Source: a virus. From it: a stretch of 23,046 nucleotides of DNA. The position numbers and the translations under genes were made by a program. The notes under the pieces are model-generated. The model had not been told where the DNA came from, did no database searches, and saw nothing but the letters and a program-made list of their open reading frames with translations. Below, piece by piece: positions 16,297-22,825 of the stretch (positions within the stretch are counted from its first letter, which is position 1; every line of letters starts with the position of its first letter). Location of the stretch: the IMG/VR virus record IMGVR_UViG_3300042565_001310, positions 1 through 23,046 of that record. One strand, written 5' to 3'.

Positions 16297-17339
16297 TGCC
16301 AGCAATCAATATCAATCCTTCTTTTCCTATTTTTACCGAGAGCAATGGTCAGCCTTTAGAAAATGGCTATATTTTTGTGGGTGTGGCAAATTTAGAGCCT
16401 CAATCAAACCCCATAACCATTTATTGGGATAAAGGATTAACGCAGCCCGCAGCGCAGCCTGTGCGCACGTCTGGTGGGTATCCTATCAACAATGGTTCCC
16501 CTGCCCGTCTATACGCCAACAGTGATTTTTCTATTCGCGTGATGGACCGTAAGGGAACACAAGTGTATTACGCTCCTGTGGTAACAGACCGCATTTCTAA
16601 TTTAATTTTTGAAACGTCTTTAATCAATACAGTGGATATTGTGGATAGCGCCGTAACAACGGCTAAAATTGCGGATGGCAATGTAACCAACGCCAAATTA
16701 GCCAGTGTAGCAGGAAACACCATTAAAGCGAATGCAACGGCCAGTGTGGCTACACCACAAGATTTTGCCATGCCAACGCAATCGTTTTTGTATAGGGGTG
16801 CTGGAAACATAGCCGCTTTGCCTATTTTGTCATCTCAGGTTGTTGGCGCAACAGATGCTGGATTAGCAGCTACGCTTGGTGTGGGAAATGGCTTAACCGT
16901 TTCTGGTTCTGTATTGCAAGCACGGACAAGACCTGCTTTTTATGCTTATAAAAGTGGAACACAAGCCATAACGCCAACTGTTATAACAAAAATGGATTTT
17001 AGCGCAGAATTGCTAGATACAAATAATTGTTATGATACAACCTTATCAAGGTTTACCCCTAATGTGGCTGGATGGTATTTTGTTTCCGCATCTTTAACGG
17101 CTAGAGACACGGGTGCGGCTTATGCACTGACAGCCTATATTTATAGAAATGGTGTCAAATGGTATGAACAATGGGAAGCGCAAGCAGATTATAATCCTTC
17201 ATCAGCAATGTTGAATCAAATTGTTTATTGCAATGGGTCAACGGATTATATTGAAATCTATTGTCAAACGGGTGGTGGTTCTACTTTGATTGAGGCCATT
17301 GGATGTAATTTTATGGCTTGGCTAACAAATATAGGATAA
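16296..17339 (+). CDS. Tail spike/fibre: P22-type head-binding domain fused to C1q-like domain
   Basis: Residues 1-105 (INPSFPIFTESNGQPLENGYIFVGV, in two stretches, then VRTSGGYPINNGSPARLYAN and FSIRVMDRKGTQVYY) match the pattern of the P22 gp9 head-binding domain, which fixes spikes to the tail machine. A Thr/Ala/Val linker follows (about 110-210; AVTTAKIADGNVTNAKLA is a common fibre sequence). Residues about 212-347 look like a C1q-like jelly roll (RPAFYAYKSGTQAI, RFTPNVAGWYFVSASL, YIEIYCQTGG, FMAWL). There is no room for the long beta-helix with endorhamnosidase activity found in P22 gp9, so it probably binds but does not cleave the receptor. The start overlaps the gp16-like stop (TAATG). 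Confidence 0.82.
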   Translation: MPAININPSFPIFTESNGQPLENGYIFVGVANLEPQSNPITIYWDKGLTQPAAQPVRTSGGYPINNGSPARLYANSDFSIRVMDRKGTQVYYAPVVTDRISNLIFETSLINTVDIVDSAVTTAKIADGNVTNAKLASVAGNTIKANATASVATPQDFAMPTQSFLYRGAGNIAALPILSSQVVGATDAGLAATLGVGNGLTVSGSVLQARTRPAFYAYKSGTQAITPTVITKMDFSAELLDTNNCYDTTLSRFTPNVAGWYFVSASLTARDTGAAYALTAYIYRNGVKWYEQWEAQADYNPSSAMLNQIVYCNGSTDYIEIYCQTGGGSTLIEAIGCNFMAWLTNIG

Positions 17340-17346
17340 GCAGTGT

Positions 17347-17799
17347 ATGGCAACTTATGATTCAATTTTTAGCGGTTTGCTTGGCTATCCCGTTGTGATA
17401 GGAACGGATTATATTTTGCAATCCGACGACGGAACCATGATTCGGTTAATCACATTACCCGATCAATTAGAACCTTTATCAACAGAGGTTGTTACGCAAG
17501 CCGTTGCGGGTGTTTCCACAACACCCATTCCAAATTTGACTGTGCGGCAATTTTTATGTGCCTTAACATTAGAAGGACTTATTACGGAATCCGAGGCTAT
17601 GAATCGAAGCAGTATTCCTGTTGCTATAGATGCTTACCTAGCAACGTTACCCGCAGAATCAGCAACGGTGGCTCGAATTACATGGGCAACCATGGTTACG
17701 ATTCCCAGAAACGATCCTTTGGTTGATCTTTTGGGGGCAGCCTTAAACAAAACACCTGAAGAAATTGATCAGTTTTTTATACAGGCGGCGCAAATATGA
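17347..17799 (+). CDS. Tail-region protein, possible fibre partner
   Basis: A 150-residue protein with two parts. The first 60 residues are beta-like (LGYPVVIGTDYILQSDDGTMIRL). The second is helical and includes TVRQFLCALTLEGLITESEA, ARITWATMVTIPRNDPLVDLL and ALNKTPEEIDQFF. The second half resembles a short module, 'xxRQFxxxLxxxGLI....A..xWxxAxxxxRxxPLVxxLGxALxxT..xxDxxF', that is common in small genes next to phage tail fibres. The role of that module is not known to me. The start has a weak ribosome-binding site. The stop overlaps the next start (ATGA), so it is coupled to the membrane protein that follows. Confidence 0.7.
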   Translation: MATYDSIFSGLLGYPVVIGTDYILQSDDGTMIRLITLPDQLEPLSTEVVTQAVAGVSTTPIPNLTVRQFLCALTLEGLITESEAMNRSSIPVAIDAYLATLPAESATVARITWATMVTIPRNDPLVDLLGAALNKTPEEIDQFFIQAAQI

Positions 17800-18179
17800 C
17801 ATTTTTATCAGTTATCCTAAAAAGCCTGAAAACACCAGACGATCAAAAACTTGATTGGTACGGGTGGGCGACAAATCAAACGGGGCATTTTACCATTGGT
17901 GTGATTATCACCGCCATTGCCGTTCAGCTATTGCCCATTCATTTTGCAATTCTTCCTGCTTTGGTTTTTGCTGGAATCAAAGAAATCATTGATATGCTTA
18001 GAAATTCTTCTTTCAAGGATTCTTTGATTGACTGGATATTTCAGGGTGTTGGTGCTATTTTTTCTATTGTTTTTTTTATAAAAAACATGGATCTTTTGAA
18101 TCTAACCATAGGTTCTTTTCTTGTATTTCTTGTTTTTGGTGTTATACCAAGAGTAAGACGTGCTTTTCGTAAACAATAA
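17796..18179 (+). CDS. Three-helix membrane protein, function unknown
   Basis: The 127 residues hold about three membrane segments: roughly 32-60, 77-96 and 100-121, with a basic end (RVRRAFRKQ). Between and around the first two are polar residues in an ordered arrangement: His31, Lys62-Glu63, Asp66, Asp75 and Asp79. A His, then Lys-Glu-x-x-Asp, then Asp-x-x-x-Asp layout near membranes recalls VanZ- or YfiM-like proteins, but I cannot confirm it. It could be a second holin or a pinholin-like protein, given that holins are often small with two or three helices, yet a separate holin candidate lies in the minus-strand lysis cassette. It is coupled to the upstream gene by ATGA. Confidence 0.7.
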   Translation: MTFLSVILKSLKTPDDQKLDWYGWATNQTGHFTIGVIITAIAVQLLPIHFAILPALVFAGIKEIIDMLRNSSFKDSLIDWIFQGVGAIFSIVFFIKNMDLLNLTIGSFLVFLVFGVIPRVRRAFRKQ

Positions 18180-18197
18180 TTAAAAACAGAGGGTAAC

Positions 18198-18602
18198 ATG
18201 GCTACGTTTAATAAATTCAACTCTTTTGCAGAGGTTCTAGCTGAGCCTATCAATCTTGGGACGGATCAGTTTGTCATTGCTTTGACCAACACAGCCCCCA
18301 CAGCGTCCAACAGTGTTTTAACGGACATTACGCAAATCAGTTACACAAACCTTTCGAGTCGAAACGTGACTACCACAAGTTCGTCTCAGACATCGGGAAC
18401 CTATACTTTAGTGTTGGCGGATTTGGTTTTGACGGCCTCTGGTAGTGTTGGTCCATTTCGGTATGTGGTTTTGTATGATGACACGCCCACATCGCCTGCC
18501 GATCCTTTGGTGGGCTGGTGGGATTATGGATCAAGCATTACGATGGCAAATGCTGAGACATTTACGGTAGACTTTACGGGCGCAGCAATCACTATCTCTT
18601 AG
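18198..18602 (+). CDS. Conserved phage tail-region protein
   Basis: A 134-residue protein, MATFNKFNSFAEVLAEPINL, then DQFVIALTNTAPTASNSVL and VGPFRYVVLYDDTP, ending in YGSSITMANAETFTVDF. This pattern ('MATFNKFNSFVEALAEGxHxLGxDTLKVALTNTAPTxxNSVL.DITEI') is common in phages and prophages, where it is annotated as hypothetical. It is mainly beta strand, without signal peptide or catalytic residues, and is usually found among tail genes. GAGGGTAAC precedes the ATG by about four bases. A structural role is likely but unproved. Confidence 0.78.
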   Translation: MATFNKFNSFAEVLAEPINLGTDQFVIALTNTAPTASNSVLTDITQISYTNLSSRNVTTTSSSQTSGTYTLVLADLVLTASGSVGPFRYVVLYDDTPTSPADPLVGWWDYGSSITMANAETFTVDFTGAAITIS

Positions 18603-18612
18603 AGGTAACATC

Positions 18613-19089
18613 ATGGTATCCCAAGTCCTTATTGACAAGGTTGCGGAATCACAGTTTAACGGTCTGCCTGAGTGGCAGGTTGCTGATATCCTCAATGCAC
18701 CGGATGCCAGTTTGCCAAAAGTTAAACAGGATATTAAGCCACAAGATTTGCGTCTAGCGTTTTTTAGTGCCATTCCAGCGATTAAGCGGCTGGTTCACCA
18801 GACGTATTTGGATAGCGCAGATCCGAACGTGCGGGCTTTAGCTGAGGTGTGCAGTCTCGCCATAGAATCAGTGTCAGTTGAGACCCGCGAAATTATATTC
18901 ACTAGTAACCCTGAGACATTTGCCCAGCTTGAGGCGCTTTCGCAAGTTCTGCTGAACGCAGGTCTGATTTCAACGGACATTCGCAACGCCGTTCTTTCTT
19001 TGCCGGATAAAACAGTATCATGGGCAGAAGCCAATAATTTACCACCTGTCACATCTCGTGACGTAGGGTTAGCGAGAGGAGCATCATAG
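18613..19089 (+). CDS. Conserved phage protein of the tail region
   Basis: A 158-residue, largely helical protein. The start MVSQVLIDKVAESQFNGLPEWQVADILNAPD with DLRLAFFSAIPAIKRL, and the end SWAEANNLPPVTSRDVGLAR, form a pattern found in uncharacterised phage genes next to fibre genes. The C-terminal 'SWAEANxxPxVTxRxVGxAR' is the most recognisable part. AGAGGTAAC precedes the ATG. From this gene to about 20314 the sequence becomes visibly richer in G and C, suggesting a different origin from the AT-rich genes around it. Function unknown. Confidence 0.75.
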   Translation: MVSQVLIDKVAESQFNGLPEWQVADILNAPDASLPKVKQDIKPQDLRLAFFSAIPAIKRLVHQTYLDSADPNVRALAEVCSLAIESVSVETREIIFTSNPETFAQLEALSQVLLNAGLISTDIRNAVLSLPDKTVSWAEANNLPPVTSRDVGLARGAS

Positions 19090-19090
19090 T

Positions 19091-19504
19091 ATGTCTGTAG
19101 CAAAATGGACCGCTCTTGGCACGGAATCAAGCAACATTGCTGGAACCGCCCTTGATAGTAAAGCCAATGGTACAACAACGTTTATTGCGGATATAACGAA
19201 TACAACCGACAAAGATTTATACCTTAACGTATGGATGACCATGGGTAGTATTACCCCTACCGCAGGCTCTAGCGTTACATTACAGTTGCGGCAAAAACGA
19301 TCATCAACGTATGCAGAAAACACTTTAGAGCAATATGTGGCTGCTACAAATGGTACGGGTGCACGGACTGTTCCTTTGGCGGCGGTAATGAGGATTCCTC
19401 ATGGGGGAACATTTGGTCTTTACTGGACAAATAATTTAGGGGTGACAAGTGCAGCCAGTGGAAATGAAGTTTACACGCGCACTTGGAACGAGGATATTGT
19501 TTAA
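19091..19504 (+). CDS. Small beta-rich virion protein
   Basis: A 137-residue protein: MSVAKWTALGTESSNIAGT, then FIADITNTTDKDLYLNVWM, and a Thr/Ser-rich middle ending with GGTFGLYWTNNLGVTSAASGNE read across about residues 110-130. It is predicted to be a small beta-sandwich without catalytic residues. Such proteins are common in phage tail clusters with a conserved 'KW.ALGTE...IAGTALxSLAxG' start. It has a very good ribosome-binding site (GAGAGGAG, nine bases upstream), and its stop directly abuts the next start. It is probably a tail-surface component. Confidence 0.72.
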   Translation: MSVAKWTALGTESSNIAGTALDSKANGTTTFIADITNTTDKDLYLNVWMTMGSITPTAGSSVTLQLRQKRSSTYAENTLEQYVAATNGTGARTVPLAAVMRIPHGGTFGLYWTNNLGVTSAASGNEVYTRTWNEDIV

Positions 19505-20314
19505 ATGCCTCGGGGCCTAAATCCTTATGATGAGGCGAATTTGCAGAATCGGTTGTGGGCGGCTGCTAATCTGAATACATCCCGCCATACCTTTTGGATG
19601 GAAGCCGCAATCCCACAGTGTGTAAGCGTTGAAAGCAACGGTAAAGTCTCGTCCATTCAAGACGCTTTTGGGCGGACGGGCAGTTTTGTCCAAGCTACGG
19701 ATGCCCGCAGGCCGACATTTACACCAAGTGTCGCATCGGACCCGCATTCGCTGAAATTCAGCAATTCGGGCCAGAATAATTTAGACAGCAGCGATGTGAC
19801 TTTTTCCGGCGCAAACCAAAGTGTGTTTGTGGTGTTGAGGAGCGCAAACCCGAGCATCAATGGCGAAGACATATACGACACGGGTGCGGACAACGCTCTA
19901 TCGCGGCGAAGGCTATCAATTACCAACACGACTGGCCGATTGACGGCTGTGCGTGATGGTAGCGGGGGGTCAATGATTTCCCCGATCACTACCATATTTG
20001 GGTGGCAGGCCGTCGCGGTGGTCTATAATGGGTCAACTTCATTTATTGCCGTGAACGGACTGCAAACCACGGGAACAATAAGCACAAGCACAACATCAAG
20101 CGTTGCGCCGTATCGTCTTGGTTCCCGTTTTGCCACCCCATCTACTAGCAACTGGTTCAACGGCAATCTGGCCGCCTTGGTACATTTCAACGGCGTGTGG
20201 ACAGCCAATGAGGTTGCCTTGCTGCAAGGATACTTTGCTTGGCGCGGCGGGTTCAATGCGTTGCTGACCGCATCGCACCCATACCGCAATCGCCCACCTC
20301 TTATCGGTGACTGA
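19505..20314 (+). CDS. LamG/concanavalin-like lectin-fold tail protein
   Basis: A 269-residue protein with a likely laminin-G/concanavalin A-type jelly roll at about residues 85-240. Features include LKFSNSGQNNLDSSDVTF, NQSVFVVLRSANPS, RLSITNTTGRLTAVRD, WQAVAVVYNGSTSFIAVNG and WFNGNLAALVHFNGVW, followed by the frequent 'ANEVALLQGYFAWRGG' ending that closes such domains. These domains bind carbohydrate in phage fibres and bacterial surface proteins, and a receptor or glycan-binding role in the virion is inferred. The N-terminus has PYDEANLQNRLW, which may anchor it. The DNA is GC-richer than its neighbours; for example 33 of 60 bases at 19681-19740 are G or C. It starts immediately after the previous stop. 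Confidence 0.75.
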   Translation: MPRGLNPYDEANLQNRLWAAANLNTSRHTFWMEAAIPQCVSVESNGKVSSIQDAFGRTGSFVQATDARRPTFTPSVASDPHSLKFSNSGQNNLDSSDVTFSGANQSVFVVLRSANPSINGEDIYDTGADNALSRRRLSITNTTGRLTAVRDGSGGSMISPITTIFGWQAVAVVYNGSTSFIAVNGLQTTGTISTSTTSSVAPYRLGSRFATPSTSNWFNGNLAALVHFNGVWTANEVALLQGYFAWRGGFNALLTASHPYRNRPPLIGD

Positions 20315-20316
20315 TT

Positions 20317-21246
20317 ATGTTGCGGGTTCGGGTCCCTAGAATCACAGGAGCAGCAAGCGGCGCATATACGTTAGTTGCGGATGGTGGAACATACACTTAT
20401 TCAGGAAATAACGCTAATTTAACGTATACAACAGTTGGATCGTATGTTTTGTCTGCGGACGGCGGCACATACACTTACAGTGGGAATAACTCTAATTTAT
20501 TGTTTAATAGGACAATCCCTTTAGATGGAGGGGTATTTTCTTATTCTGGAAACAACACTAATTTTGTTTCTTCTCGGATTATTTTGGCCGATGGAGGTGC
20601 TTACACTTATTCAGGTAACGATGCTAATCTTGTATATGCTACCGCAGGTTCATACACATTATCCGCAAATACAGGGACGTTTTCGTATTCAGGAAACAAC
20701 GCAAACCTAATTTATTCTAGAACCATTACGGCTGATGGCGGGATTTATACATACTCCGGTAATGCTTCTAATTTATTATACAATAAAAACATTATTGCCG
20801 ATGGTGGTACGTACAGCTATTTAGGGAATAATGCAAATTTAACGTATGCAACAATAGGCTCCTATATTTTAATAGCGGATACGGGTACATTTTCTTACTC
20901 GGGCAACAATGCCACATTAACGTATTCAGGTGCTTCCTCTAATAACCCAACGGCTGAACAAATTGCCCAAGCGATTTGGGCAACAGACCTTTCTCAATTT
21001 AGCGGAAACCAAGCGGGCGCAGTTTTTTTTTCTCTTCCTGATTCATTTTGGAATCATGTTTTAGAAAACTCTATTACGGCGGGTCAAATGCTTCGTGGTA
21101 TTGCCCGCACACAGCTTGCCAAAGTGGATATTAATGAAACCACGGGACAGGTGACAATCTATAAACTGGATGGTACAACCGTATTTGCACAGGCATCAAC
21201 GTCTCCCACAGGGGATAGAAATGCCCCAACAGTAGACTGGAATTAA
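20317..21246 (+). CDS. Tail-region protein with eight DGG..YSGNN repeats
   Basis: A 309-residue protein. Residues 21-205 hold eight copies of a unit whose core is DGGTYTYSGNNANLTY. Core Asp/Asn residues are at 22, 48, 70, 92, 118, 140, 162 and 188, giving steps of 26, 22, 22, 26, 22, 22 and 26, that is, a 70-residue higher-order repeat. Repeats of the 'DxGxxxxSGxxAxLxY' type are seen in phage and marine bacterial proteins. The unique end has EQIAQAIWATDLSQF, a helical MLRGIARTQLAKVDI, and VTIYKLDGTTVFAQAS, the sort of C-terminus also seen in small phage proteins. The repeats probably form a stacked beta rod or tandem beta units. Function is inferred to be in host recognition or tail structure. 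Confidence 0.78.
   Translation: MLRVRVPRITGAASGAYTLVADGGTYTYSGNNANLTYTTVGSYVLSADGGTYTYSGNNSNLLFNRTIPLDGGVFSYSGNNTNFVSSRIILADGGAYTYSGNDANLVYATAGSYTLSANTGTFSYSGNNANLIYSRTITADGGIYTYSGNASNLLYNKNIIADGGTYSYLGNNANLTYATIGSYILIADTGTFSYSGNNATLTYSGASSNNPTAEQIAQAIWATDLSQFSGNQAGAVFFSLPDSFWNHVLENSITAGQMLRGIARTQLAKVDINETTGQVTIYKLDGTTVFAQASTSPTGDRNAPTVDWN
20377..20925 (+). repeat. Eight tandem coding repeats, 66/78-base units in a 210-base super-repeat
   Basis: Units begin at codons 21, 47, 69, 91, 117, 139, 161 and 187 of the gene. Three-unit blocks (26+22+22 residues) recur: in every first member of a block the core is followed by GSY plus a hydrophobic stretch, while the other two lack that insert. Within a class, codons differ at many synonymous positions, so the copies are not recent duplicates. 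The final block stops after its second unit. Confidence 0.85.
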
Positions 21247-21256
21247 AGGAATTTTT

Positions 21257-21298
21257 ATGAAAAAGAAAAAAGGAAAAGGCGGCGGTAAAGGCTGTTAA
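21257..21298 (+). CDS. 13-residue Lys/Gly micro-ORF ending in Cys
   Basis: ATG 21257 to TAA 21296-21298 encodes MKKKKGKGGGKGC. AAAGGA at 21245-21250 is a good ribosome-binding site six bases upstream, and the start is only ten bases after the repeat-protein stop, so it is in a normal position for the last gene of the operon. The peptide is highly basic with a single terminal Cys. It is too short for comparison by eye. Against its reality, AAA and GGA/GGC codons are abundant by chance in such sequence. Its stop abuts the stop of the convergent holin. Confidence 0.4.
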   Translation: MKKKKGKGGGKGC

Positions 21299-21308
21299 TT
21301 ATGCCTTT
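21287..21308. other. Inverted repeat spanning two convergent stop codons
   Basis: AAAGGC (21287-21292) and GCCTTT (21303-21308) are perfect inverted repeats around a ten-base loop. The loop holds TAATTA (21296-21301), a palindrome that supplies the TAA stop on both strands: the micro-ORF on plus and the holin on minus. There is no T-run after the stem on either strand, so it is at best a weak bidirectional terminator. Confidence 0.4.
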
Positions 21309-21814
21309 GATCGCAATGCCGAAAGCTTATCAAATGTTCTTAGCCCCATGTAAATGTAGGGCAGCATCATAAGCCCATCAAATACCTTTTCGTTGGGGCT
21401 GGGCATAAGAATAACATAAGCGATGCTTCCTAAGAGTCCTAGCCACGCCATACCAGGGCGAGTGGAGCGCACAAAAATATCATCTGCTTTGTCTCCTGCC
21501 CTAATGGTGTCTTGCGTTTCTTTTTGCTCAAGCTGGGCATCCTGTAGCTGGATGCGTTCCATTTCCAGCAGGTGAGAGCGAATAGAGGCTTCATTCTCAT
21601 AAGCCATCTTTTTAAGCCGTTCTAGGGCCTGTGGATCGTTTTGCAGGACGGATAGTGCTTGGTCAGGCGTTGCATAGTGTGTTGCCCCTGAAACCAGCTT
21701 TACGCCAGCCTCTACAGCATTTCCAAGATTTCCAGTTAAAAGTGAACCGACAAGGTTTGCGCCTTCCGTGCCGTTTCTGCTTAGCCATGCGCCTACGTCC
21801 TTCCATGTGCTCAT
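21299..21814 (-). CDS. Holin, GTA/3TM-holin-like
   Basis: Holins open the inner membrane so that the endolysin can reach the wall. The 171-residue product starts MSTWKDVGAWLSRNGTE, then has a long helical, charged section with EASIRSHLLEMERIQLQD (about 75-95), and then hydrophobic segments after FVRSTRPGMAWLG (about 115-165), containing WLGLLGSIAYVILM and MLPYIYMGLRTFDKL. The Arg-Pro element before the membrane part is familiar from the three-helix holin family of gene transfer agents. Start 21814 is chosen over an ATG 15 bases upstream because it overlaps the previous stop as ATGA and has GGAAG at a suitable distance. It is the last gene of the minus-strand cassette. Confidence 0.72.
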   Translation of the reverse strand: MSTWKDVGAWLSRNGTEGANLVGSLLTGNLGNAVEAGVKLVSGATHYATPDQALSVLQNDPQALERLKKMAYENEASIRSHLLEMERIQLQDAQLEQKETQDTIRAGDKADDIFVRSTRPGMAWLGLLGSIAYVILMPSPNEKVFDGLMMLPYIYMGLRTFDKLSALRSKA

Positions 21815-22062
21815 AGTTCGTCTTCCCATAAATCTCTTTTTGCAAAACCTGTTAGAAAAAACAGCAAACTTGATCGAATAAAATGCTGTTTGTTTTCACC
21901 GTGCGTTGAATAAAACTCAACGTTTCCGTTTTTATCCCATGTCATAGCAAAAACACCAGTGGGTTTGCTTTCTAAAAACCCATCACACATTTTTTTAGGG
22001 TTTATTCTAATTGATTTTTTTCGTTTTTGTTTTGGGTACAAAGCAACGACGTTAGATGTCAT
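21811..22062 (-). CDS. Unknown basic protein in the lysis cassette
   Basis: An 83-residue protein. It begins MTSNVVALYPKQKRKKSIRINPKK (residues 1-24, strongly basic), then has MCDGFLESKPTGVFAMTWD and VEFYSTHGENKQHFIRSS, followed by a short hydrophobic run SLLFFLTGFA near the end. I do not recognise it. The hydrophobic run is too short for a confident membrane helix. It is coupled by ATGA overlaps to the genes on both sides and so is probably made together with endolysin and holin. It may be a lysis regulator or unrelated. Confidence 0.7.
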   Translation of the reverse strand: MTSNVVALYPKQKRKKSIRINPKKMCDGFLESKPTGVFAMTWDKNGNVEFYSTHGENKQHFIRSSLLFFLTGFAKRDLWEDEL

Positions 22063-22361
22063 AGTTTCATGCCTTTCCCGTATTCCCTTAACCCTGAAAA
22101 CTCTCTCATTTTATCAATATGACGGCATTGTTCAACTCGGATATGTTCAGCGAGATCATCCGTAAACTCTATAATCTCTTCAAGACTTTCCCGTTTTTCC
22201 TGATCCACATCATCTAAATTTAGCCGCAAAGTATGAGAAATCATAGGCAAAAATTTATGAATTTCATTTAGTTTGTCATTCAATGCCACGCATAACCAGT
22301 GCGCGTTTGTTTCCCCTTTGAGGTTTTCAAACACATCTTGGTAAATGGTTAGGTTTTTCAT
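22059..22361 (-). CDS. Unknown acidic helical protein in the lysis cassette
   Basis: A 100-residue protein starting MKNLTIYQDVFENLKGETN. It is almost fully helical, with LCVALNDKLNEIHKFLPMI (about 24-42), ESLEEIIEFTDDLAEHI (about 60-76) and the basic end REFSGLREYGKGMKL. No signal peptide, membrane span or metal site is visible. The start at 22361 overlaps the endolysin stop (ATGA) and is preferred over the ATG 15 bases further upstream. Its place between endolysin and holin is unusual, and its function is unknown. Confidence 0.7.
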   Translation of the reverse strand: MKNLTIYQDVFENLKGETNAHWLCVALNDKLNEIHKFLPMISHTLRLNLDDVDQEKRESLEEIIEFTDDLAEHIRVEQCRHIDKMREFSGLREYGKGMKL

Positions 22362-22825
22362 AATAACTCTTTCCATCCTTTATTGCCTAAAAACATCAAA
22401 GATTCTGCTTTTCTGCGTCTGCGAAGGCCGTTAGAGGGAACTTTGTTAATATAGATCCAGCGTTCAAATTCTCTGGCTGCTCCGTCAATTCTTCCTTCGT
22501 TCACCATGCGACGAAGGGTGGATTGTTCAAGGTTCCTGCGCCCAAGGTTAAAGGTGAAGGACACAAGCGCATCAAATTGCCCTTGGTTTATGGGATAAAA
22601 AATCAAATCCCGAACAGAGTTTTCTTTTTTTGCCGCATCTTTTAAAAACAAAGCATCCGCTTGTTCTTGGGTGATTCCGTTTTGGAATTGAGGTATTTCC
22701 TCTGGCCATACTCTGTGGCCCCACCCAATGGTGTCAATGCCAGCAGAATCCTTGTAAATCTTTAACACGCACCCTTCAAAAGCATGGATCAGGTCAATTC
22801 CATCTTGAGAAAGAGATAGCATCAT
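22358..22825 (-). CDS. Endolysin, T4-type lysozyme (GH24)
   Basis: The 155-residue enzyme should cut the glycan strands of peptidoglycan at lysis. The catalytic triad typical of T4-type phage lysozymes is visible: Glu17 in HAFEGC, Asp26 in YKDSAG and Thr32 in IDTIGWGH, with the same spacing as T4 lysozyme (11, 20, 26). Further family marks are QFDALVSFTFNLG (about 83-95) and the late RRRRKAES. There is no signal peptide or signal-anchor helix, so it depends on a holin. AAGGGG lies upstream. Two consecutive ATG codons begin the frame; the first overlaps the previous stop and is used here. Coupled by ATGA at both ends. Confidence 0.94.
   Translation of the reverse strand: MMLSLSQDGIDLIHAFEGCVLKIYKDSAGIDTIGWGHRVWPEEIPQFQNGITQEQADALFLKDAAKKENSVRDLIFYPINQGQFDALVSFTFNLGRRNLEQSTLRRMVNEGRIDGAAREFERWIYINKVPSNGLRRRRKAESLMFLGNKGWKELL

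Noticed and set aside
18795-19323. Minus-strand frames opposite the tail-region genes
   Set aside because: They lie opposite well-supported plus-strand genes with good start signals, and their products show no recognisable pattern.
20377-20925. CRISPR array or DNA-level tandem repeat
   Set aside because: The repeats are in frame, conserved as protein and variable in codons, with no identical repeat/spacer structure.
21287-21308. Strong bidirectional terminator
   Set aside because: The six-pair stem lacks a following T-run on both strands; kept only as an inverted repeat.
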